Source of the DNA: Macrosoma leucophasiata
Lineage: Eukaryota > Arthropoda > Insecta > Lepidoptera > Hedylidae
NCBI GenBank assembly: GCA_036365455.1
Contig: JAWQUS010000004.1
Span: 2,549,501-2,613,500, forward strand
Length of the DNA stretch: 64,000 nt
Direction: 5' to 3'
This document shows, piece by piece, positions 53,573 through 63,958 of the stretch (positions are counted from its first letter, which is position 1; each line of letters starts with the position of its first letter). The position numbers and the translations under genes are program-made. The notes beneath the pieces were generated by a model, which was not told where the DNA came from, did no database searches, and saw only the letters and a program-made list of their open reading frames with translations.

Positions 53573-53912
53573 ATGGCCCCGCGGCTGGTGTAGATCGCAA
53601 GCGATCTACTCGGTTAAGCGATACGGCGCGGTTGGGTGTGTGATGGGTGACCGCTAGTGGCAAATTAAAATGCGCGTTTCCATGCTTCGGAGGGCACGTT
53701 AAGCCGTCGGTCCCGGTCGCTATCGATAGATAGTAGTCGTTAAACCTTATCGGAGGCCTTAGGGGCCGAAAACATCCGACAACGGGTTGGCCACTAACTC
53801 TTATCTCACCAACCCGCGTTGGAGCAGCGTGGTGGAGTAAGATACAGGCATCCTCCCAAAAAGGAGAGACTCGTGCCCAGCAGTGGTACGTATCAAGGTT
53901 TCCCTTTATATT
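53573..53912 (+). repeat. Rep-L copy
   Basis: ctgaagcgcgcatggccccg, gggtgaccgctagtggc, gttaagccgtcggtcccgg, gactcgtgcccagcagtgg, ending in ttatatt repeats. Confidence 0.75.
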
Positions 53913-53999
53913 ATATTATATATTTTCACTGAATTAAAAGCTTCGACAGTTTGAATAAAACGTAATAGCTTTCACACAGATATAACAACTGAGGTCTCA

Positions 54000-54040
54000 G
54001 GGGTGACAACGCATCTACATTTTGACCTCTTTTTTATGTC
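54000..54040 (+). repeat. Rep-A fragment
   Basis: ggggtgacaacgcatctaca and ttttgacctc only. The matching remainder may be 54525-54610. Confidence 0.4.
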
Positions 54041-54136
54041 AATAGAATGCCAGACAAGCAGACGGGCCACCTGATGAAAAGTGGTCACCGTCGCCTATGA
54101 ACATTTGTCAACAGCGCAGCTCAGCCAGTTACAGTT

Positions 54137-54202
54137 TTGGCCATTTTTTGAAGAATCTTTTATTATGCTGCTACAATATAAGTTTCTTCAAAAAATGGCC
54201 AA
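54137..54202. repeat. Perfect inverted repeat, 19 bp arms
   Basis: ttggccattttttgaagaa (54137-54155) and its complement (54184-54202) around a 28-nt loop, next to a Rep-E copy. Confidence 0.75.
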
Positions 54203-54229
54203 CGAAACACCTCCAGAGAATATGTAATA

Positions 54230-54437
54230 ATACTACGTATAGAACGGACACTTCGACGTCCCGCCCGATTTCCCCGCCTCAACCAACTTCCTCCTCTCTT
54301 ATGGGCGACGTTTGATATTCTCTACGTGCTACGCACACAGGTGCACGTGTAAATACACGTCACTGATTGATGTCTGTGTAATATACATCAAATTAAGCGT
54401 TTGTATGGAATTTTGGCGGAGTGTCCGCGGTGTGACA
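54230..54437 (-). repeat. Rep-E copy
   Basis: Reverse, full length: tactacgtatagaacggac, ttatgggcgacgtttgat, cacgtcactgattgatg, ggagtgtccgcggtgtg. Confidence 0.8.
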
Positions 54438-54524
54438 CCTTAGAATGAAGTTCGATACAAGATTTACACGTTGGCAGAAACGGCCGCGAAAACCGCACCG
54501 CTGAGGACAAAACAAAACAAACCA

Positions 54525-54612
54525 TTGGTGTTGGTGTAGATGTCTAAAGGCCGCATTCAGCACTTGACATCCGTGTGAACTGTATACTTGATGCCACCTT
54601 CGTTAAGAAAAA
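54525..54612 (+). repeat. Rep-A 3' fragment, diverged
   Basis: tgtagatgtctaaaggccg, acttgacatccgtgtgaac, ttgatgccaccttcg and an A-run. Confidence 0.5.
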
Positions 54613-54624
54613 AGTGTCAACGAA

Positions 54625-54652
54625 AATAGATAGTGTAGGTACACTATCTATT
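54625..54652. repeat. Perfect palindrome, 13 bp arms
   Basis: aatagatagtgta and its complement around GG. The first of two adjacent palindromes with a GG centre. Confidence 0.8.
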
Positions 54653-54662
54653 ATATATCTAT

Positions 54663-54716
54663 GGTATATCTACATAGTAGGATAGATAGGTATCTATCCT
54701 ACTATGTAGATATACC
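54663..54716. repeat. Perfect palindrome, 26 bp arms
   Basis: Arms 54663-54688 and 54691-54716 (tctacatagtaggatagata and complement) around GG; 54 bp in total without a mismatch. Confidence 0.88.
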
Positions 54717-54754
54717 TAGGTTAGACTAAGTGTAATTTTGATACTCTTTAGGAT

Positions 54755-55040
54755 TTTTTTATGTAATGGCAGTGGTAAGCAAGCATGCAGTTCTCATTTA
54801 TGTTAAGTGATGACTGCAGCCTATAGACACCCACACAAAGACCAAGGTCAAAATGCAGATGCGTTATCACTCCTGAGACCTAAGGTGTTATGCCTCTGTG
54901 CCGGAAATTTCAGGGCCGTACATTACCACCTGACCGGAACACGATAGTGCTGAACACTACCATTTAGCGGCAAGTATATTAGGTAATGTGGCGGTGCCTA
55001 CGCCCGCGAGCTACGTCACTGGAGATCTACCACTAGTGAT
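54755..55040 (-). repeat. Rep-A copy
   Basis: Full length: atgtaatggcagtggtaagc to ggagatctaccactagtg. Confidence 0.87.
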
Positions 55041-55384
55041 TTACTAGTACGTCTGTCCGTCTACAGCCAATTTGCTTCAAAATCACTGAGCCGATTGAAT
55101 TAAAATGTTGTGGGTGCAGGTACCATCGAAGAAATGTCCGGTACTCGGTGCCTTATCTCTATACAAATAATGTCTAATTTGGAATGGTATTGAATCACCG
55201 GAAATTTCATCGGCACAGTTAATTCTATGACCCAAACACGGACGTGTAATACAAGGCCACTTTTGGAAGATTTTTATTTTAAAAGTCCGGCCAAATGCGT
55301 TTTTTGCCATATACCTATATATTGGTTTCCGTTTCTCTATTATGTTCGCATTTTCAGTTGATAGAGTATTCGTACATATACTAT
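55041..55384 (-). other. Unassigned repeat-like sequence
   Basis: tacgtctgtccgtctac, ttgcttcaaaatcactgagc and tgaattaaaatgttgtgg look like a reversed retroposon end (the wording recalls 19560-19690), but I cannot delimit it. The 104-codon frame on the - strand has no domain signature. Confidence 0.35.
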
Positions 55385-55495
55385 CAGCCATCTGCATTTT
55401 GACCTTGGTTTTTGTGTGAGTGTCTATTGGCTGCAGTCATCACTTAACATCAATGTGAACTGCATGCTTGTTTTACCACTTCCATTACATAAAAA
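55385..55495 (+). repeat. Rep-A 3' fragment
   Basis: atctgcattttgaccttgg to cttccattacataaaaaaa. 5' part missing. Confidence 0.75.
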
Positions 55496-55692
55496 AATAT
55501 ATTAAATAGCAGGTACAATTTACAATTTAAGATACGCTAGATACATCTTTATTGAATTCGTCCTAACAATTTTATCGTCATGGAAACACACTTCCGTTGT
55601 CATGGAAACACCACTACAAAAATAAATAAGACCCAACAATTTTGGTCGCAAAACTATGGCTATCAGATCTAAAATATGAGAGTAACTTTTCT

Positions 55693-55782
55693 CATCAGAA
55701 ATCCAGATGACGCGCAGGGCTGATCCTTGTCAGGCGATGGTTATCGTACTTAGCAAATTACGACTAATCCCTAAAATTCAAT
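55693..55782 (+). repeat. Rep-J copy 2
   Basis: tcagaaatccagatgacgc, gtcaggcgatggttatcg, attacgactaatcccta; see 48127. Confidence 0.55.
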
Positions 55783-55845
55783 CATTTATTTCAAATTGGT
55801 CTACAAGGACACCTTTGCATTGTCGGGTTATAAGCTAAACGTAAC

Positions 55846-56152
55846 GTAACTTCACGCCTGTAATCCCCGAAGGGGTAGGCAGAGGTAAATGCATGCATTC
55901 AAGCATACATGCAAACACCCACGATTCGCCAGTTACGTTTTGGCCCATGTAACAGGTGGCGAGCCTGTTGACATCTCCGGGCACATTACCAAACTTTGAG
56001 GTACTGGGAAATTTCCAGAAAATGGAAAAATCCCAATAGAACCAGAGATAAAGGACTTTACACCATTATCTCTGATAACCCCCTACCTGGGAATCGAACC
56101 CAGGAACTCTGAGTAGTAGTAGTGGCCTGCTACCACTAGGCTACCGAGGCAG
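55846..56152 (-). repeat. SINE-D copy
   Basis: Full length, reverse: taacttcacgcctgtaatcc to ggctaccgaggcag. ataagcta / ttataagctac sequence on both sides may be its target duplication. Confidence 0.87.
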
Positions 56153-58551
56153 TCAGGGTTATAAGCTACCTAGAGAGAATGACTTTTAATAATAATCCAA
56201 TAGGTATTCATAAATACCAATTTAATCATAATATTTAACCGATATGGAAATCATCAAATTTTTCAATTGCTTCATAGAAAAAAAAAGAAAAATCTGTTCG
56301 TCATAATCATAGTCATTCACTTAGCAGAGTTCCAAGTGCAGGCACTACTAAGAAAAACTCTGCTACCCAACAAACCCAGTGTGTTGCTCTAATTACAAAT
56401 AGACCTACAAATATTTCTAGGCTTACAGGCGTTTCGATCTATCTCGTTAGGGAGGCAATCACTAGCGGTGGATAGCGGGAGTACCCGAATTAACGAACAT
56501 GTCAAAATACGTTGGTCTACCTTCGTGCCACAAGATCCTGTGGCATCCTCAAGATTTGGAATGCTCAAGCGTACCGTCCGGTGTCATGCCATCAGTGGGC
56601 GCTTGACCTACTGTATAGTTTTCAGTTTTTATAAAACAGAGGAATTGTGAATAAGCACGGTTAGTTTATGTAAATTAAAGGAATATTTTAAAATAAAATA
56701 ATAACATAAATTTCATAATATTTTTTATTAAAACTTTCTCCTTATAAATCCATCGATTGCTAACATAATATAGAATAGAACGTACATAGAAGCCATGTCT
56801 CAATGTGGTATACATAAATACATACATGTTTCATATTAATGACAGCTAACAATCTTTCCGTATGTACTGACACGCGCACACACTCAAACAAATGTATGTG
56901 ACACGCCGCCATTTTGTTTCGTTACACAAAATGGACGCCCGGGCGTACGTATTTCGATTTAAAAAATATAAATCTTCATAAATGTCATGCATTATTATAT
57001 TAAAGTGATTATTTTATAATAATGATACAACTTAAATTCGATTGACGCAAAATACATTTCTAAAACAATACAATATTTTTGGTATACTTTCCAGTAGAAA
57101 ATTTACATTTTCAACACCCCCGCAAAATGGGCGGCCTGTCACATAGCTATAAAACCTCCAATCTTACAAAAACCTAAAACATCGAAGGAAAAATTGCTAT
57201 AAGGCCGATGCAGTATCGACTACATGATTTTTTGCAAGAGAAACATTAAAAAATGGACGATTAGCAAAGGTTGTAACTTTATCTACAAGCCGGCGGCGGT
57301 GTAGGTGACATACTATGCCTGTTCAATTAATTATTACGGATTCGAACATTAAACAATTGTGCAATTATAAATTTTTAATGAATTCGTGTATCTATTTTTT
57401 AAATTATTGAACTGCGTTATTATTAACGCGTAGTCATACTTTTTATGGGACAAATATCATCTCCACAATAATTATATTGAACGGGCATATACAATAAGAA
57501 ACAATTACATTAATTACAAGTGAATAAAAAATAATATGGAATATACAAGTTTTGGGAGGAACGTTCCCAATGTTAATAGTAATAATAATTTGTTATAATA
57601 ACTACTGATTAACGATAGGTCATCGAACAACTTCGAATTAGGCATATTTCGACTTGTCTATGACATCCATCAATCTCATGTTTTGTCCGTAACGTGGCAA
57701 CACTGATTAGACAAATGCCATAGACTAGAAAATCGAGTAGACAAGGCATTGGTATAGACAATATTTCATAAAAGACATTTATATCCATTTTATAATTCAC
57801 AAGCACGCAATCTACCTAAATATTGGACAAATGTTTTAATTTATACCTTTCACCCGAACATAACCTCAATCTTAAATTGACATCTACTGTCAAACGAATA
57901 CTAAAATGGATATAATGTTTAATTCCTATTAGTTGGGAAAGAAAAGGACAGAGTACAAAAGAGAAAAAAAAAACAGTTATAGATTATATTTTTGAACGCT
58001 AACTACATATTATACAAAAATTGTTTATGCATGTTGTTTAAATAACTTATTAATAGAAATTGTATTTTGTTAATTTAATATTTATATATATTGTCGCAGT
58101 CCGTTGGTATTCGGGTGAAACTGATCATACATACAATAATTGCATGTCACAATTTGTTTTACCCGAAAAAATGTATGTATCCGTATCACCAAAGATTGAC
58201 CAATAACATCTTACTTCATTAACAGTGGTAATATCTGATAGTATTGTTAAACCTTTGTATAAAGTATCAACGTTATTGCAAACAAAACTGGTAGACATGT
58301 TACTAGTTCTGCGTGACTATGTTCAAAATGGATTACCATTCAAAACAATTGATGCGATGGAATTTTTAGATTTACCAGTTTGTATGTAAAAACTATTAAT
58401 CGTTTTTAAAATATTACCGGTAAATGAAGATAATAATAGCCAATAAATACAAAAAAAAAAACTAGATACATTTGTTCTAATATTTCCCTACAATGATGTC
58501 TTCCTAGGGTAAATAACTCTTCTTAACTGAAAACTAAAATAGTTTTCAGTT
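56153..58551. other. Repeat-poor stretch, no gene recognised
   Basis: The longest part of the window without a recognisable repeat (~2.4 kb). It has GC-richer islands (cacacgccgccattttg-like at 56900, aaaatgggcggcctgtcac at 57124, caagccggcggcggtgtagg at 57290). Near 56720 there is tttttattaaaac, an AATAAA on the - strand. It could be distal 3' UTR of the right-edge gene, but nothing links the two directly. Confidence 0.35.
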
Positions 58552-58720
58552 TTTTTTTATGTAATGGAAGTGGCAAACAAGCATGCAGTTCACATTGATG
58601 TTAAGTGATGACTGCAGCCTATAGACACCTACACAAAGACCAGAAGTCAAAATTCAGATACGTTACCACTCCTGAGGCCTTAGGTGTTATGCCTCTGTGC
58701 CGGAAATTACAGGGCCGTTA
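58552..58720 (-). repeat. Rep-A 3' half
   Basis: ttttttatgtaatggaagtg to gccggaaattacagggccg; the head half is missing. Confidence 0.8.
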
Positions 58721-59018
58721 AAAAGAGTTATACCATAATAGTGATACAGATGTCCCTACTGTCATCTTATTTCGTGAGATAAACCAGTAATATTATCTAT
58801 CCTCTAACATAAAGATGATTTCATATTTACAGACATTGAGAGTGTCAGACATAATCAGTTATTGTCAAAAAACAATTATTCAATACAATTTGTATACACT
58901 TTTCATATTTACCGCGCAGGCAAGCACAGAAACACCCTTGATTTCCGTAGATATGAAATAACCTTAAGTGTTTTGAAAAAAATCAATTACACCAATTTTT
59001 GTACTGATACTATCCCAC

Positions 59019-59317
59019 ATAGACCAACACGGGCCACCGGCCGCGGCGAACCGGAGGGGAGTAGCCATATGGCCAGCAAGCTTTCCCCTCTGTCAAAGTA
59101 CAAGTACAAGTGGTCCTATGCCTGTCGCCGAGATGTGTGCCTGAAATTGTTTATGTATTTTATTAAAGTCAAGGTGTGAGTTTCGTATTAATAGATGATT
59201 TTTGTTGTGTGTGTGTCACACAAATATCCCGCCGCAAAAAACGACAGACTGTTTTGCATCGGTGATACACGCTATACCCACTCCCCTCCGGTCGGCCGGT
59301 GGCCCGTGTTGCTCTAT
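59019..59317. mobile_element. TIR element, ~300 bp
   Basis: atagaccaacacgggccacc with ggccgcggcgaaccgg on the left, and its near-complement ending cggtggcccgtgttgctcta on the right (59281-59317). GC-rich ends, AT-rich middle, non-coding. The 105-codon frame 58862-59179 runs across its left edge and is incidental. Confidence 0.65.
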
Positions 59318-59364
59318 GCTATCACATATATGATCTAGGAATGGGCATGATTGCTTCTTATGGC

Positions 59365-59515
59365 TCCATACAGACGAACGTCATTTAGTTGGCGGCGGCC
59401 GTCGCATTAAGACGGCAGCTGTCGCGGCGACGCGTCTACGGGAGCACCATAGTGCTAATTGTCTATACGTCGACAGCAGCGACGGTACCGTCAAATAAGT
59501 GATAATCGTCTGAAT
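59365..59515. repeat. Imperfect foldback, GC-rich
   Basis: cagacgaacgtcatttagttg against taagtgataatcgtctga, with an inner ccgtcgc / gcgacgg pair. It resembles a degraded foldback transposon. Confidence 0.45.
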
Positions 59516-59519
59516 GAAC

Positions 59520-60244
59520 CCTACGGTGTTGTTCTGCGTGACTATTTTAATCCAGTTTCTAAGGTGCTTGTTTTGTTAACCGCTAACTGGTATCATAAGT
59601 GATGATACATACAATCAGACTTTTAATCAAGATATTTAGTCACTTTTTGATAAGGAATCGATTGGCAACAATCGATATTTCGCCCGTTTGTGACTTATTG
59701 CATCACCCATATTGCAATAACACTCATAATCCGGTACGTCGCCAAACTCCCGTCTACAGCCGATTTTATATTATTATACCATTTTAATAATAAAAAACAT
59801 CACAATAAATAAAACTTATAATTTACACAAAAAAAAAAAATATTATTGTAATACAACACTGTATTAGCACAGCGCAACTATACACAACCTATTTAATGAT
59901 ACCAACAAATAATGATTTAGACAAATAATGAATCATTAATGACGTTAATCCCATCACTCCCCGATTCTAACATTTCTACCTACAAGGAAAGTTACGTTTA
60001 TGTACGAAAAATATTTTTTTTTTTCAATTTTTAAACTGTGATTATGTTTGTTTTGTTAATTATATTTTCGCTTAGGCAAATTAAAAAGCTAATGTTTTCG
60101 TATTTTTTTTTAATAGAATCGTGGATTGCTATATAAATGCATTTATTAATTACATTATTATTCCATATACCAGCACGTACACGATACTCTTACACGACGA
60201 AAATAACAATATACCCACATTATTATATTTGTTTTTTATAAAAT
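59520..60244. other. No recognised feature
   Basis: AT-rich; no gene seen. Confidence 0.4.
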
Positions 60245-60328
60245 AAGTGACCTCACCCCATAAAAGGGGAGAAATTCGTGCCCAACAGTGGGACGTATAA
60301 TGGGTTGCCATTATTATTATTATATTAA
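60245..60328 (+). repeat. Rep-L 3' fragment
   Basis: gtgacctcaccccataaaag, cgtgcccaacagtgggacg, ttgccattattattattat. Confidence 0.7.
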
Positions 60329-60815
60329 GTGACTGTAAGTTGTTAAGCGGCAAATAATGTCAAACTATTTCACATTTAATTTAGTTTTCTAGCAAGATAA
60401 CATTAGTCCTTTTATTTATTTATTTAACTGCTAAAAGTTAACATCACATAGTTTAGTATCTATCGGATTTGTTGAAAATTTCACTCCGCCATTTTGGTTA
60501 TCATCGCAAACGTATTGCTATTCTCATCTCTTTCATACACCGTGGTGTGAAAGAGACATCGACGTCGTGTAAACAGCACGTGACACCAACACTCTTGCAT
60601 ACATATTGGCTAGAATAAGTTCATAATCATCAATAAATGTACATTTTGATACTATATTATTATCCAAGTGATTAAACTTTTGGGAATGGTATTTTAGGGA
60701 CGCTAACTCCTCTAGAATAATTTCTTTATCTACACATTTGTATTATAAGTAAAAAATATTAAAACAAAAAACCTGTGTGCAATTCACACAATGGGATAAG
60801 TAAAACTGTCAAACA

Positions 60816-60921
60816 TTCTCATAAGAAACACTGTATGCTACCTATCTCACTTTTTCCCACGTTAAATTTCTCATAAGAAACACTGTATGCTACCTATCTC
60901 ACTTTTTCCCACGTTAAATTG
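60816..60921. repeat. Perfect 52-bp tandem duplication
   Basis: ttctcataagaaacactgta begins at 60816 and again at 60868; the unit runs to gttaaatt both times. I see no difference between the copies. Confidence 0.9.
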
Positions 60922-61633
60922 TTGTCTATCTCTTTTTACGGTCGCTTTTTCGTTTCATCGACATTCAAAAACACAATTAAGATTTTTTTATTACCATAAC
61001 ATGGTGCGTCCGACAATCTTAAATTTATAACACTAGCAACATCTAATACATTGTAAGTGGAGACATTAATTAAAATATTTTTAAAATGTCACAGGCAGTA
61101 TCAAGTTTATAGAAGTTAAGAAGTCATATTTTTTATTTCAATAATTTTGTAGAAATAGAAACTATTCCGGAGGAGCAACAGCTACGTATTTATCAAGATT
61201 AAACACTATCACACCTATTCTATGAATATTTTGTACGCTTTCAATGTAAACGAACGTGTGACTGAAGGTATTTTTGAAAAACCATTCATTTTCATTCGTT
61301 CGCCGTTCACGCCTACATCTAAATAAGCTATACCGTAGCACCGATCTATTGAAACGATTTTTTTTGCTATTAAAGGCACCGTTATTTATTAAGCGATTTA
61401 ATTCCTGAATCCTAAAAGCCTCTATCTAGTTAATTTAATAAAAGCGAAGAATATAGAATGTTCAGATGTTTTTTTAAAACGAATTGTTTTGCGAAACATT
61501 GCTTAATATTTAGAGTGATCTTTCTGTCATGTTGTAAACTCACAACAAAGTAGTCATTAGGGACATATTTGATATGCCAGTCACTTTCGCCTTTCGCATA
61601 TATTCACAGCTAAAAGCAATTTTCATATTAAAT
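60922..61633. other. No recognised feature
   Basis: AT-rich. May be 3' UTR of the right-edge gene; no direct evidence. Confidence 0.35.
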
Positions 61634-61712
61634 GTATGTATGTATCTTCACGCCAAGTCCCTTACGGGGTAGGTAGAGTGTCGAGCGCCAGATACCCCGG
61701 CCCTGATGGAAA
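61634..61712 (-). repeat. Rep-G fragment
   Basis: tatcttcacgccaagtccc, acggggtaggtagagtgtcg, gcgccagataccccgg. Confidence 0.65.
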
Positions 61713-61735
61713 AATAAATATGACATATTGGATTG

Positions 61736-62032
61736 AACCCGATCAGTCCAGTTCGTAACGCGTGAGGTCGCAGGTGCGATGCCCGACAAATATCTGGACC
61801 TTAACGTTCGTAACTCAATTGCAAGTGAATTGTTTTGCTTTCTTGTTCTAACACAGGACGCGTGCTTTGGTTGAAGCGAGTAAGCGCGTCAATTTTGGTG
61901 CAATACTATGCGGCCACGAAAAATGTTCTCCTGTTTACAGGCACTTGTTTTGGGTCTGGATGTTTTATTGTATGACCGCACCCACGATCCGGTACGTACG
62001 TTTGTGAGTGTAAGCGTTATTTCTAACTTAAA
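61736..62032 (+). repeat. SINE-B copy, diverged and expanded
   Basis: Head acccgatcagtccagttcg with ggtcgcaggtgcgatgcc. ~140 bp unrelated to other copies follows. Then gttttgggtctggatg, gaccgcacccacgatc and gtgagtgtaagcg. Confidence 0.55.
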
Positions 62033-62129
62033 TCCGTGCTAAGCCAAAACCCGCGCGATCGACCCACCCTTCTTCGAAGGACTCCAGCTAATATGTATGC
62101 AGAGATCATTCGAAAATTCCTACCTCGCT

Positions 62130-62354
62130 TTATATAGCGTTCTGCAAAGTGAGCGGATGTGCGCCGTGGCCGTTGTGCGTGGCGAAGTCGTCCATTTTGG
62201 CGACGTCGGCCATTTTGGCTTGGTTCAGTTCCGACATCCGCTCCGAGTGGATGAAGGAGGCGGATATGTGGCCGTCGGTCACGTGGTTCCCGTTGTTCGT
62301 CTCGGGGCCGTTGTCGTTCGATTTGACGCTCTGCTCGGCTGTCTTGTCCTCAGT
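62130..62354 (-). CDS. Unidentified gene, last coding exon
   Basis: Acceptor tttcacag is followed by codons TEDKTAEQSVKSNDNG and 74 residues to TAA at 62130. The piece is polar and Asn/His-rich (GPETNNGNHVTDGHIS, MSELNQAKMADVAKMDDF, THNGHGAHPLTLQNAI). There is no membrane segment or recognised domain. The coding case rests on GC-rich codon use unlike the flanks, a canonical acceptor, and phase agreement with the three upstream exons. I cannot name the gene. Confidence 0.75.
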   Translation of the reverse strand, partial: TEDKTAEQSVKSNDNGPETNNGNHVTDGHISASFIHSERMSELNQAKMADVAKMDDFATHNGHGAHPLTLQNAI

Positions 62355-62839
62355 CTGTGAAAGCGACATACGCATTTTATATCATTATAAACTAAACACG
62401 CGACAACATCACCATAAGTGGAGGCACATCGATGTCGCTTTGCTGATGTTTTGTGGAGGCAAATTAGTGTCGTTTTGCTAGTACCTAGTTTTTTTTTGGA
62501 ATCGCTGCAATCGGAAAGTACAAAAAACGACCATTTACCCACTAACTCCAATCAATATACATAATATACAATATAAAAATAAATTTCTGTTCGTTAATCT
62601 CGCAAAAAATCAAGAACGGCTGGACCGTTTTGGCTAATTTTGGTTTTGAATTATTTTTGGAAGTCGAGGGAAGGTTTTAACCCTGACAATTTCTGGCCCT
62701 TGAAATTGTACGGGCAATATTAAAAACAACAATTTGATTTTACCATACCAATACTCAGTAGCTGTCAAACCTTTGATTTGATTTTGAGGCAACATGAAGT
62801 TTGCGGGTTTAGCTAGTATATTATATTTACTATACGCAC
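62355..62839 (-). other. Intron with Rep-T insertion
   Basis: Donor GAG|gtgcgt at 62839 and acceptor tttcacag at 62355. A reverse Rep-T copy fills 62558-62818 (caagaacggctggaccgttt, ggaagtcgagggaagg, ending cgggtttagctagta), stopping about 20 bp from the donor. Confidence 0.75.
62558..62818 (-). repeat. Rep-T copy in intron
   Basis: Reverse copy of the 29401/50508 type with a small internal insertion. Confidence 0.75.
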
Positions 62840-63010
62840 CTCATTTTGATCGGACAGTCCCAGCAGGTCAGCCACGTTCCCGTTGTTGGCCGCGACCGGC
62901 TCGCTCGCCGCACTCACCTCACTCGACTCACTCGCCACACTCGGCGCACTCGCTTCGCTCACCCCACTCGGTTGGGGTTCGCTCGCTTCTTGAGGTGTTG
63001 TCTCTTCAGG
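62840..63010 (-). CDS. Unidentified gene, third-from-edge coding exon
   Basis: 57 codons, phase 0 at both ends. Acceptor cttcaaacag precedes PEETTPQEASEPQPSG, and the exon ends LLGLSDQNE before gtgcgt. Very rich in Ser, Ala, Glu and Pro (SEASAPSVASESSEVSAASE), with a repeated Ser-Glu/Ala pattern, so likely disordered. Confidence 0.78.
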
Positions 63011-63660
63011 CTGTTTGAAGTGTAACATTATAATGGTGTGGTATGTTTTCTTATTACAACGACCAGCGGCCGCACCATGACCTTTTATTGTTATCCTAAA
63101 CTGAATCGCTATTTGCTTTGTCTCGTTCCTTCATACGCACTGTCACATAATACTAATGAAACAAAACTTGGGCATCTAAATTGAATCGCAATGAGATGTC
63201 TTGGTAGTCATGGTACGGGCGTGGAAAATCTACATAAAACCAGCGATTTCAACGAAGAACGTGCTAATTATGGGACGAACTACGCTCTGAGGCGTTCCTT
63301 CGGCGCTACTATATGGGGTTTTCAAAATTGTGGAAAATTTCGTACAACACACTTTGTTAAAGTTTTTGCCAAACTTAAACTGAATTGGTCCAACAGTTTA
63401 AAATCAAATTTACTATGACAGACGGACAGATGCTAGAGTTATTTTATAGCACGCTTATGAACTGGCAAACAAGCATATGGTTCTCATTGATGCTAAGTGA
63501 CAACTGTAGCCTATTAACATCTACATGTAAACAGAAATTTCAATGTAGATATGCGATGCCACTCTGGAGATAAAAAACCACCAGTGATAAGTTTTCTATG
63601 GGTTCCGTTTAATTTCGTTTGAGGTAGGTCTATACATTTACAGAACTCTAAAAAAGCTAC
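63011..63660 (-). other. Intron with Rep-I and Rep-A remnants
   Basis: Holds Rep-I (63098-63228: gctttgtctcgttccttcat, tggtacgggcg) and a reverse, diverged Rep-A piece (63445-63585: ctggcaaacaagcatatgg, gtagcctattaacatctac). Confidence 0.7.
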
Positions 63661-63783
63661 CTGACTAGTGTGTTGTAACTCTGTATTCGCGTTGCCATTG
63701 TCGGCGGCGGGCGCGGATGCGGGCGCGGGAGCGGAGTCTGACGCAGCCGCCTTCTCTTGCTGCTTCTTGTCTTCTTCTTGTTG
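63661..63783 (-). CDS. Unidentified gene, second-from-edge coding exon
   Basis: 41 codons, phase 0 at both ends. Acceptor tcactctgcag, then QQEEDKKQQEKAAASDSA, an Ala-Pro run (PAPASAPAADNG), and NANTELQHTSQ before donor gtagct. A charged Gln/Lys/Glu start passes into a disordered Ala/Pro segment. Confidence 0.78.
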
Positions 63784-63958
63784 CTGCAGAGTGACGTTGA
63801 GTATGAGGTTAAGGAAATCAAAAGAAGTATCGGCTTACGAAATGACAATACAATGCTTTTTAATTGCATCGGTTTCTCCTTTGCTGCCTTTTTTTAACTT
63901 AAACCATCTTTGTGCTGGTGATAGCATATTATATGATAATGTATATCTAACCTTTTAC

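Noticed and set aside
58862..59179. 105-codon ORF ending near GRGEPEGSSHMASKLSPLS
   Set aside because: Half of it lies in the left end of the TIR element at 59019; no homology recognised.
63951..63958. Alternative splice donor ggtta for the edge exon
   Set aside because: It would exit in phase 1 and put the next exon in a frame with a stop; the donor AAC|gtaaaa keeps phase 0.
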